From UTCHB3 sp964371075 (GTDB lineage Bacteria; Bacteroidota; Ignavibacteria; Ignavibacteriales; Ignavibacteriaceae): DNA of 64,000 bases. Of this stretch, positions 54,719 through 62,491 are shown one piece after another; the stretch's first letter is position 1, and the number at the start of each line of letters is the position of its first letter. The position numbers and the translations under genes are program-made. The stretch is from the NCBI GenBank assembly GCA_964371075.1, contig CAYJKN010000007.1, forward strand, positions 124,001 through 188,000, read 5' to 3'. The notes beneath the pieces are model-generated. The model was not told the origin of the DNA and did not search any database. It was given only the letters and a program-made list of their open reading frames with translations.

Positions 54719-56159
54719 ACTCCTTGGGAATGAGTACCGTGAAGGTACTCCCCTCTCCCTCTATACTTTTAATTTCGATCGACCCACCCATTTTTTCGAT
54801 GAATTCTTTGCAAAGCAGGAGACCCAACCCTGTGGTCGGTTCGCCTTCTGTACCTTTCCTGCCTGTTTTTTCTGACATTTTGAAGAGGTTTTCTATCATC
54901 CGATAGGACATCCCGATGCCCGTGTCACTGAACGACAGGGCCACAAAACCATTGCCCTCATCAATTGCTCCAATTGTGACAGCACCCTCTTTTGGGGTAA
55001 ATTTCACAGCGTTCCCCAGCAGGTTTGATACTACCGACGAGAGCATCTTTCTGTCGGCTTTCACAAAAATGTTTGTCGAAATGTTTGTTGAAAGTGAAAT
55101 ATTCTTTTCTGTCATGTTCCTTTTAAGGGAGGTGACTCTTTCAGCAACAACATCTCCGAGAAGAAGCGATTCAGGTTCGTAGTCCATAAGTCCACGTCTG
55201 AAAACCGCCCAGTCAAGCAGTTCGCTGAGGAGTGAATAAGTCCGTTTTGCACTTTCCAACAAAGCGGACTGCATTTCTTTTAATTCTTCGGCAGGTAATT
55301 CATCAAACTCTTCGACCATTATCTCCGTCAGGTTAATAAAGCCAAAGAAGGGACTTCTTAGATCATGAGCGATAATTGAGAAAAACTTTTCCAACTCACC
55401 GTTGGCAGTGAAAAGTTCGTTTTTTAATTCAACAATCTCGGTCACATCCCGGGTGATACTCAATACAGAAGCAACATTTCCATCTTCATCAAATTCAGGT
55501 TCAAGAATCCAATCGACATGCATACTTCCATCAAAAATTGGAACTACTTCTTTGTGTTGTTTTTTTGTCTCAAAAACTTTAAGAATTCTGCTGTCCCAGA
55601 ATTCATAGTCTTCCTTTTTGAACCCCAATTCCTCATGATTCTTCCCATTAAATTGCTCTGCTGTGAAGCCAAAAACACGGGAAGCCGCGGGATTTGTGTA
55701 CAGGTGACGGCATTCATTGTCGAACCGCATTATCACATCGCTTGAATTCTCAGCAACCATTCTGAATTTTTCCATTTTGTCGGAAAAAGTGACAAGATTT
55801 TTGAAGCGACTTGTGATATCCCTTGCAGATGCATAATGTCTGTCACCTTCAACTCTGACTTCCCACTCCAAATGGACTGCTTCACCCGACCGGGTCTTAT
55901 AACGATTTATAAAACCTCTGTCGCTTTTTGTTGCCATCACCACCTCAAACTTGAGATCGGAGACGGAGACATCATCAGGATGAACAAATTCGGTATAGTT
56001 TTTCCCTTCCATCTCAGCTCGCGAGTAACCCAGGACAGATTCCCACTCAGAGTTAACCTTCAAAATAATACCTGTATTGTCCGTGATCATAAAAAGATCA
56101 GGTGAGAGGTTGAAGAATTTCTCAAAGTCGATCATGCGAACACTACCTTTTTGTGCCAT
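54717..56159 (-). CDS. PAS-domain sensor histidine kinase
   Basis: A 480-residue soluble kinase. Two PAS domains (about 12-120: FFNLSPDLFMITDNTGIILKVNSEWESVLGYSRAEMEGKNY; about 130-245) are followed by a HisKA domain with phospho-acceptor His265 (FFSIIAHDLRSPFFGFINL) and a HATPase domain with N-box NLLGNAVKFTPKEG, G1 SFSDTGIGMS and G2 TTGLGLLLCKEFIEKMGG. No membrane segments and no receiver; its partner is not adjacent. A start at M9 (MIDFEKFF) is possible. Confidence 0.88.
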   Translation of the reverse strand: MAQKGSVRMIDFEKFFNLSPDLFMITDNTGIILKVNSEWESVLGYSRAEMEGKNYTEFVHPDDVSVSDLKFEVVMATKSDRGFINRYKTRSGEAVHLEWEVRVEGDRHYASARDITSRFKNLVTFSDKMEKFRMVAENSSDVIMRFDNECRHLYTNPAASRVFGFTAEQFNGKNHEELGFKKEDYEFWDSRILKVFETKKQHKEVVPIFDGSMHVDWILEPEFDEDGNVASVLSITRDVTEIVELKNELFTANGELEKFFSIIAHDLRSPFFGFINLTEIMVEEFDELPAEELKEMQSALLESAKRTYSLLSELLDWAVFRRGLMDYEPESLLLGDVVAERVTSLKRNMTEKNISLSTNISTNIFVKADRKMLSSVVSNLLGNAVKFTPKEGAVTIGAIDEGNGFVALSFSDTGIGMSYRMIENLFKMSEKTGRKGTEGEPTTGLGLLLCKEFIEKMGGSIEIKSIEGEGSTFTVLIPKE

Positions 56160-56320
56160 AATTTACTCTATAATTCTTGTCGGAAACGGGCATTTACATT
56201 TAATAGACGGGGATTTGGCATTCTTTCAGCCAAATGACAACAATTTGAAAATAAATAGAAATTAAAATAAATAAATTCCATTTTCCAAACAAATAGAAGA
56301 GATTTATGAACCTCCGGATG

Positions 56321-57664
56321 TTAAATCTGTACTGCCTCTTCGATTGAGGAAACTGCTTTTATTTTCATTCCGGTTTTCCCTTTGGTTTCGGGGAAATTGG
56401 CTTTTGGTATGATGGCGGAAATAAATCCAAGTTTTTCAGCTTCTTTTAGACGGGCAATTATTTGGGGCACACCCCGAATCTCACCACCAAGTCCTACTTC
56501 ACCGATAACGATTATTCCCGGGGGAAGGGTCTTTTCTCTTGCGGAAGAAATGATACTCATACATATAGGCAGATCGGAAGCAGGTTCATCAATCCGCATT
56601 CCCCCCGATACATTTATAAATACATTTTTGTTAGAAAGGTTGATTTTGGCTCTTTTCTCAAGCACAGCAAGCAGGATTGAAAGTTTTCGCTGATCAAAGC
56701 CACTTGTAATTCTTGATGGATTTCCAAAATAAGAGGGAACCACAAGTGCCTGCACTTCAGTAAGAATTGCCCTCGTCCCTTCAAAAACTGCTGTGATACA
56801 ACTGCCCGAATTTACAGTTTTGTCTTCATTCAGGAATACACCGGAAGGATTGGGAACTTCTTTTAAACCACTCCCCTGCATTTCAAATACACCAATTTCA
56901 TTTGAACTGCCAAAACGATTTTTAACGGCACGGATAATTCTGAAAAGATTGTTGCCATCTCCTTCAAACTGAAGCACTGTGTCCACCATGTGTTCAAGAA
57001 TTTTTGGACCTGCAAGGGATCCCTCTTTTGTTACATGTCCGATAATTACTGCGGTTCTTCCCGTCGTTTTTGCATTTTCCATCAACGCATAAGCCGATTC
57101 CCGAATCTGTGAAACCGTGCCGGGTGAGCTCATTAATTCAGGATTGTGTACAGTCTGGATCGAGTCGATCACAAAAAGTGTGGGTTCTGTATCATTGATC
57201 GCTGAAAGGATTTTATTAAGATCGGTTTCGGCAAGAATAGTGATCAGGTCTGAAGTGACTCCAAGCCGTTCGGCTCTCATTTTGATTTGTTGGAGGGATT
57301 CTTCACCTGTGACATATAAAGAAGGTTTTTTTAGGAGTGCAAGAGATTGCAGAAGGATAGTCGATTTACCGATTCCGGGTTCTCCTCCCAACAGAATGAC
57401 CGAGCCGGGTACAAACCCACCACCGAGTGTCCTGTCAAGTTCCTGTATCCCCGATGAAAACCGTGAGACAGATGACGATTCTATTTTGTGAAGTTTACTG
57501 ATGTTCAGAGGGCCACTGTAACCCTGCTTCCCTTTTGCCTCCTGTTTAACCACAACCTCTTCACTAAATGTATTCCAGGAATCACACTCGGGACACTTCC
57601 CAAGCCACCTGATACTTTCATAACCACAGGAAGCACAAACAAACTTCGTTTTTTCTTTTTTCAA
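56321..57664 (-). CDS. radA: DNA repair protein RadA/Sms
   Basis: A 447-residue RecA-like protein that promotes branch migration in recombination. The N-terminal zinc finger is CASCGYESIRWLGKCPEC, Walker A is LLGGEPGIGKST (93-101), the RadA-specific KNRFGSSNEIG is present, and the C-terminus is Lon-like (GLGGEIRGVPQIIARLKEAEKLGF). It starts at TTG 57664, overlapping the sirtuin stop in TTGA. Confidence 0.95.
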   Translation of the reverse strand: MKKEKTKFVCASCGYESIRWLGKCPECDSWNTFSEEVVVKQEAKGKQGYSGPLNISKLHKIESSSVSRFSSGIQELDRTLGGGFVPGSVILLGGEPGIGKSTILLQSLALLKKPSLYVTGEESLQQIKMRAERLGVTSDLITILAETDLNKILSAINDTEPTLFVIDSIQTVHNPELMSSPGTVSQIRESAYALMENAKTTGRTAVIIGHVTKEGSLAGPKILEHMVDTVLQFEGDGNNLFRIIRAVKNRFGSSNEIGVFEMQGSGLKEVPNPSGVFLNEDKTVNSGSCITAVFEGTRAILTEVQALVVPSYFGNPSRITSGFDQRKLSILLAVLEKRAKINLSNKNVFINVSGGMRIDEPASDLPICMSIISSAREKTLPPGIIVIGEVGLGGEIRGVPQIIARLKEAEKLGFISAIIPKANFPETKGKTGMKIKAVSSIEEAVQI

Positions 57665-58413
57665 TATTCCTTCAGCCGTTTGATCTCGTCAAATATTGCA
57701 GGAAGCACCTCACCCGAACGCCCCTTAATAAAGAGCCTCCTTCCGTGTTGGTGGTCGGAATCATCAATATTAATATCAACAACCATCGCACCCGAAGAGA
57801 GTGCAGCCGACGGCAACAGAGCAGCAGGATATACCACTCCGGAAGTGCCTACAACAAGCATAACATCACATGTCTCACATTGTTCCTCGGCGAGTTCATA
57901 AACCCCCTCAGGGAGGTTTTCACCAAACCAGACAACATCAGGCCTGACAAGTGCCCCACATTCGCAGTGGGGCGGTTTATTGTCAGTAAGTTCAATTTCA
58001 CCGTCATACCTTTTACCGCAGGCGGTGCATTTATTTCGTGTAATATTTCCATGAAGTTCATAAACTCTCGAACTTCCGGCCCTCTGATGAAGATTGTCAA
58101 CATTTTGGGTAACTATGGTCACATCAAGATATTTCTCCAAATCAACAAGAGCACGATGCCCGGCGTTTGGCTGAGAATCGTTAATGATTCGCCTTCTATA
58201 TTGATACCACTCCCAAACAAGGTCAGGATTTTTCATGAAAGAATCAAAATTTGCAAGTTCATGAGCACTGAATTTTTTCCAAAGACCATCATCCCCCCTG
58301 AATGTGGGGATTCCGCTTTCTGCACTCACTCCCGAACCTGTAAAAACTACGATCTTCCTTGAATCAGCTAACTTGTTGATTAACTCCTTTTGAATTCTTA
58401 TATCATAAGACAT
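57661..58413 (-). CDS. cobB: NAD-dependent protein deacylase, sirtuin (class III-like)
   Basis: A 250-residue sirtuin. FTGSGVSAESGIPTFRG binds NAD, TQNVDNLHQRAG and YELHGN (catalytic H121) follow, and four cysteines (CTAC, CEC with HCECG) form the zinc site. Y70 and R73 (YQYRRR) reproduce the Tyr-x-x-Arg pair that class III sirtuins such as SIRT5 and E. coli CobB use to bind succinyl- or malonyl-lysine, so desuccinylase activity is likely. It is translated first in a pair with radA. Confidence 0.92.
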   Translation of the reverse strand: MSYDIRIQKELINKLADSRKIVVFTGSGVSAESGIPTFRGDDGLWKKFSAHELANFDSFMKNPDLVWEWYQYRRRIINDSQPNAGHRALVDLEKYLDVTIVTQNVDNLHQRAGSSRVYELHGNITRNKCTACGKRYDGEIELTDNKPPHCECGALVRPDVVWFGENLPEGVYELAEEQCETCDVMLVVGTSGVVYPAALLPSAALSSGAMVVDINIDDSDHQHGRRLFIKGRSGEVLPAIFDEIKRLKEY

Positions 58414-58547
58414 TAAAGTTTTGTTCTCCCGTAAAACTCAATATTTGTCTTCAAAAGATAAAGGTTTTACAAATCTTATTTGTGACTTGTATCCTGATTT
58501 TGTTCAAATTGGCGGGATATTCAAAAACAATCCTGCCGAACAATTAT

Positions 58548-59321
58548 CTATTTTTCGTTCTTTATCTCATTTAAAAGTTTTTTTGCTTCTGAAAGAACAG
58601 CAGCATCGTCTTCATCAAGGAAGGGGATGGTTGCAACTTTGTTTAAATGTGTGCGTGCTTTTGCATACTGCTCGTCTTCTATGTACGCTTTTCCAAGCTC
58701 AAGATGGAACATTCTGAAGTTGGGACGGAGTTTGATAGCTGCATTAAGCTCTTTTATCGCAACATCAATATCACCCCAGCCGAGGCCAAGTGGAACTCTG
58801 ACCAAATATGCTTTTTCACACAGTTTGTTGTGTGTTCTGCCGAGCACATAATGTGCAGTTGCCTGAACTTCACTACCACCATTACCAAGTTTAATCGCTT
58901 TTTCAACATCAGCTCTTGCATCATTTACATACCCCGGGGCACTAAAAACACTTTTGAAGAGAGCAATTCTGCCGTTGGCAATTGCGCGTCTGAGGTAGTT
59001 GATCGATTTGTCGGGAGCGAGTTTTATCGCTTTGTCAGCATAGGTCTTCGCTTTTTCAAAATTTGCAAGCTGTGAGTTGCCGGAAGAATGCTCTCCAATA
59101 TCCACATATGATCTGCTGAGTCTCCATTGAATTTCCCAATTATTGGGTGAAAGTTTGTCAGCAGCTTCAAATTTTTTCAGTGCATCGGCGTTTTTGAACT
59201 GTTTTACCGCAAGTTTATCTCCTTCTTCAACCAGTTTTTTCCAGTCTTGGGAATAGATATTTCCTGCGGAAAACAGGAAAAGTAATGCGAGCAAAAAATT
59301 AAAAGTTTTGGTCTGATTCAT
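58548..59321 (-). CDS. Secreted tetratricopeptide-repeat protein
   Basis: A 257-residue protein with a signal peptide (MNQTKTFNFLLALLFLFSAGNIYSQ) and TPR-like helices: KKFEAADKLSPNNWEIQWRLSRSYV, YADKAIKLAPDKSINYLRRAIA, KELNAAIKLRPNFRMFHLELGKAYIEDEQYAKARTHLNKV. It probably mediates protein contacts outside the inner membrane. It precedes, on the same strand, no close partner: the kinase gene upstream is 30 bp away and the sirtuin downstream over 130 bp. Confidence 0.72.
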   Translation of the reverse strand: MNQTKTFNFLLALLFLFSAGNIYSQDWKKLVEEGDKLAVKQFKNADALKKFEAADKLSPNNWEIQWRLSRSYVDIGEHSSGNSQLANFEKAKTYADKAIKLAPDKSINYLRRAIANGRIALFKSVFSAPGYVNDARADVEKAIKLGNGGSEVQATAHYVLGRTHNKLCEKAYLVRVPLGLGWGDIDVAIKELNAAIKLRPNFRMFHLELGKAYIEDEQYAKARTHLNKVATIPFLDEDDAAVLSEAKKLLNEIKNEK

Positions 59322-59350
59322 GCCTGATAACCTCGTTTGTTTTGAAATAA

Positions 59351-61141
59351 TTAATTGATTATTGATTTTACTGCCTCGATAAGTTGCTTTTTGTCAATTG
59401 GCATCTGCACAAGTGCCCTGACTCCCCGTTCTCTAAACATCTCTTTATCCACTTCATCTTCCCCCGATAATAATATTATTGGAGTTTTAAAATGGCTGTC
59501 AACCGGATTTACCGATTTAATAAACTGTTCACAAGACATAAGGGGCATGTTCCTTCCGGCAATGATTAAAGCCGGAGCACTAACCTCGAGCATGTCAACA
59601 GCTTCATACCCATTGTCCACACTCATTAGTTCATATTCTTTAAATTCTGTGGTAAGTACCCGTCTTAATTCACTCTCTTCGTCGGGTTCAGAGTCCACTA
59701 TAAGAATTGTATTTGCCGGAACGGGTAAAGTGAAATGGAACTCACTGCCGTTCTCTTCCTCAGAATAGAACCAGATTTCGCCGCCATGTTTCTCTACAAT
59801 CTCTTTTACAAGTGTAAGCCCAAATCCACTCCCTTTTTCTCCCTTTGTGCCTTCCTTTGATACAAATTTATCAAGGGTAAAAAGGCGGGTTTTTTGGTCG
59901 GCTGATATCCCCATACCGTGATCTTTTACAATAAACTCTACCTGTCTGGTATTAAACAATCCGGCAGAAATCTCAATTTTACTGTTTTCGTAAGAGAATT
60001 TTATGGCATTATTGAGAAGATTTACAATCACCTGGGTTGTTAACCTCTCATCGGCATGGATATAAAGATCAAGGGGAACATCGATTATTATCTCAAGGTT
60101 TTTTCTTATGGCATTACCGGTAAGTGTCGAAACACAATTGTGGACAAGCGCATGAACAGGCAACCGCTGAGTTTCAGGTTTTAATTTCCCGGTCCGCAGT
60201 CGTGACCAGTCGAGCAGATAATTGATAAATTGTAATTGACTGACCGAAGCCTCATAGATATAGGTAAGATACTCAATTTTTTCATGTTCAGCAATGTCGG
60301 GTTCATTTAAAAGAATTTCTGCAAACCCGAGGATGCTGGTGTATGGCCCACGAAGATCATGAGAAAGAATATTTATAAAACGGTCTTTGGAATCGTTAAG
60401 TTTTTTAAGATTTGTCTCTGATTGTTCCAGATCAAACTGACGAAGTTTTAGTTTTGTAGTATCAGTAACAATTCCGGAAATACTTACAGGATTGCCTTTA
60501 ATATTCCTTGTGATATTAAGTTTTTCATGAACCCAGATAATCTCCTCATCTTTTGCAACAATTCGATATTCGAGGCTTACTTTCTGTTGGGCGTGATTGT
60601 TTTTTGCTTCATTTAACACACGAAGTACATTGGTTACATCAGCTCTGTGAACGATTGAATAGAGTCTCCCCTGCATCGCATTTAGTTCAGCCGCAGTGTA
60701 GCCCGTTATTCGCTCAACCTGGTCACTAAAACTTACAGGTGCGTTGGGGTCTTGTGGGTCGTTCACTTTCCAAAGGAAAAACTCCAGGTCATTGTGTACA
60801 GTTAAAATATCCTTAACTTCCACAGCCGTGAGACGGTTACCAGAAGTTGTGAGGAAATAACCATAACCGGTAACACCTTCTTCTTTTGGCACCAGATTTA
60901 TAAAAACTCCATTACCACGAATTTCATCAGAGAGAAACAAACCCGAGTAACCTGTTTTCAGGATCGATTCAATGTTAATTTCTTTGCTGTCAGAAGGAGT
61001 CCTGAATATCTCCCGGAAATTCCGTCCCTTCAACGACTCTACGGATATACGCTTGCCGTTCCCCTTTTCGTCAACATTTTTTATGCGAAAACGGTCATCC
61101 AGATCAAGAATAAAATCGCTCTTTTGATGCATCTTTTGCAA
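59351..61141 (-). CDS. PAS histidine kinase with C-terminal degenerate receiver domain
   Basis: A 596-residue soluble kinase. A partial PAS-like segment and a PAS domain with PAC (about 112-235, FSDQVERITGYTAAEL ... YRIVAKDEEIIWVHEKL) precede a HisKA domain (His261 in FINILSHDLRGPYTSIL) and a HATPase (NLLNNAIKFSYENSK, KDHGMGIS, GSGFGLTLVKEIVEKHGG). The last 120 residues have the receiver fold (TILIVDSEPDEESELRRVL) but key residues are lost: the acidic pair is D483-S484, the phosphoacceptor Asp is Gly529 (IIAGRNMPLM) and the Lys is Met580 (VQMPID), so it cannot be phosphorylated normally. It may act as an allosteric or docking module. Confidence 0.88.
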   Translation of the reverse strand: MQKMHQKSDFILDLDDRFRIKNVDEKGNGKRISVESLKGRNFREIFRTPSDSKEINIESILKTGYSGLFLSDEIRGNGVFINLVPKEEGVTGYGYFLTTSGNRLTAVEVKDILTVHNDLEFFLWKVNDPQDPNAPVSFSDQVERITGYTAAELNAMQGRLYSIVHRADVTNVLRVLNEAKNNHAQQKVSLEYRIVAKDEEIIWVHEKLNITRNIKGNPVSISGIVTDTTKLKLRQFDLEQSETNLKKLNDSKDRFINILSHDLRGPYTSILGFAEILLNEPDIAEHEKIEYLTYIYEASVSQLQFINYLLDWSRLRTGKLKPETQRLPVHALVHNCVSTLTGNAIRKNLEIIIDVPLDLYIHADERLTTQVIVNLLNNAIKFSYENSKIEISAGLFNTRQVEFIVKDHGMGISADQKTRLFTLDKFVSKEGTKGEKGSGFGLTLVKEIVEKHGGEIWFYSEEENGSEFHFTLPVPANTILIVDSEPDEESELRRVLTTEFKEYELMSVDNGYEAVDMLEVSAPALIIAGRNMPLMSCEQFIKSVNPVDSHFKTPIILLSGEDEVDKEMFRERGVRALVQMPIDKKQLIEAVKSIIN

Positions 61142-61166
61142 TCTTGAATTAATTAAAAATCATATT

Positions 61167-61196
61167 CAAAATAATTCAATTTTAGGTCACTACAAA
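61167..61196 (-). promoter_or_regulatory. Possible promoter of the hybrid kinase gene
   Basis: On the minus strand TTTG (61196 to 61193) is followed after 18 bases by TTATTTTG (61174 to 61167), seven of eight matches to TANNTTTG, about 25 bases before the start codon. Confidence 0.3.
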
Positions 61197-61206
61197 ACAT
61201 GGAATA

Positions 61207-61300
61207 TTCTTTAGAACTTCGGTACTCCAGAACTCCGGTACTCAAGTGACTCAAGTACTCTGGTTCTGAAGTTCTGAAATGCCGGAGTTCTGAAGTTCTC
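61207..61300. repeat. Intergenic CCGAAGTTC-type repeat, copy C
   Basis: Iterated units AGAACTTCGG, CCAGAACT, CTCAAGTG, CTCAAGTA, TCTGAAGTTC. AGAACTTC can pair with GAAGTTCT and CCAGA with TCTGG, the same nested-hairpin plan as copy B. It lies between the kinase promoter and the DUF4097 terminator. Confidence 0.6.
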
Positions 61301-61303
61301 TAT

Positions 61304-61341
61304 AAAAAAAAAACCGGCAGTCTGATTACTCAAACTGCCGG
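61304..61341 (-). terminator. Intrinsic terminator of the DUF4097 gene
   Basis: CCGGCAGT / ACTGCCGG (61314-61321 / 61334-61341) form an 8-bp GC-rich stem with a 12-base loop, followed on the minus strand by a run of ten T (61313 to 61304). It is 27 bases past the gene's stop. Confidence 0.9.
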
Positions 61342-61367
61342 GAATTTAATCGTGAAATAGAAACCAA

Positions 61368-62309
61368 CTATTTTAATTTATTTAGGGAGATCGATCCACC
61401 ACTGGTTTTGAGGGTGAGAGGCATTCCACCACCGTTTACTGTACCGGTGAATGAACTGTGAGTCGTTTTTACATTGGATGCAGGGAGTTCACATTCAACT
61501 TCTCCTGCCGAGGTTTTAAGGATGACATCAGCTTTAAATGTTTCAGGAACATAAGCAACTATATCACCACCCGATGTTCCACATTCAATCCCCTGATTTT
61601 CACCATTGTATTTCAGTTTGATGTTACCACCTGAGGTTTTTGCAACGATGGTACCTTTTTGGCTGTCGATATCAATGTCACCGCCTGATGTTCCAACATC
61701 TACCGAACCTTCTACATCCTTAACCACTATATTACCGCCACTTGTCTTCAGCGCAGCAGATCCGTTAAATTTCATCAGTTTAATGTTACCACCGCTGGTT
61801 TTACCGTTCACTGATCCTGATGAGTTTTCAAGTCCGATATTTCCACCGGAAGTTACCATTGCAAAACTTCCTCTCATATCCTTAACTTTAATATCGCCAC
61901 CACTTGTCTTCAAATCAGTGTTAAAACTTTCGGGAGCCATTACTTCAACTCTTAAACCAAGATTGCTCAGGCTTTTTAAAAAACTTTTTTTCTCAATTTC
62001 GATCATAACTCCGGAGGAAATCTTGTCAACAGAAATGTCAACTTTTTCGAGAGCGTTTTCGTTCCCGTAAATTCTCACTGCAACTTCATTTTTTGACCAG
62101 GTTGAGACCCAGATATCCGCGGCAACGGCTTCAACTCCAAGTTTTTCACCGGCATTTACCTGAAAAGATTTTTCCAAAAGGAGTTTTTCAGGTCCATCGC
62201 TGGCTATGTAATCTCCATAATGAGCGGAGCAACCTCCGGAGAAAAGAGATATCGCCAGAAAAGGGAATAACAAAAGTGATTTTTTAATCATTTTGATGGC
62301 TTGTTTCAT
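61368..62309 (-). CDS. DUF4097-type lipoprotein with iterated TSGGxI repeats
   Basis: A 313-residue lipoprotein (signal ending LFSGGC, Cys27; start M1 is favoured by AGGA 10 bases upstream). From about 95 to 313 it repeats KTSGGDI/ TSGGNI every 18-21 residues (for example FNTDLKTSGGDIKVKDMRG, VDVGTSGGDIDIDSQKGT, KTSGGNIKLKYNGENQG), predicting a right-handed parallel beta-solenoid, as in the DUF4097 adhesin-like family. It is probably anchored to the cell envelope. Function unknown. Confidence 0.83.
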   Translation of the reverse strand: MKQAIKMIKKSLLLFPFLAISLFSGGCSAHYGDYIASDGPEKLLLEKSFQVNAGEKLGVEAVAADIWVSTWSKNEVAVRIYGNENALEKVDISVDKISSGVMIEIEKKSFLKSLSNLGLRVEVMAPESFNTDLKTSGGDIKVKDMRGSFAMVTSGGNIGLENSSGSVNGKTSGGNIKLMKFNGSAALKTSGGNIVVKDVEGSVDVGTSGGDIDIDSQKGTIVAKTSGGNIKLKYNGENQGIECGTSGGDIVAYVPETFKADVILKTSAGEVECELPASNVKTTHSSFTGTVNGGGMPLTLKTSGGSISLNKLK

Positions 62310-62491
62310 TGTATGAGTTCCTTGTTGTTAATACTGATCTTTTGACCCTCAAAAATCTGAAAAGGTTGCATCAAATACTACTAATTTTCCACCATCCATA
62401 ACTTTATATGACCGTTCAATTCCTTTTATTAAATTTCGCTTCCGATTGACAGAATTTTCCACTCACTTTTAACAATTTTTACACTCAAAAA

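Noticed and set aside
57745..58362. 205-codon plus-strand open frame
   Set aside because: Antisense to the sirtuin, whose catalytic and zinc motifs are intact.
58500..58547. Terminator after the TPR gene at 58548
   Set aside because: The GGC(A)GGAT / ATCC(C)GCC arms have a mismatch and no T-run follows.
61606..62070. 154-codon plus-strand open frame
   Set aside because: Caused by the repeated TSGGxI coding pattern on the opposite strand.
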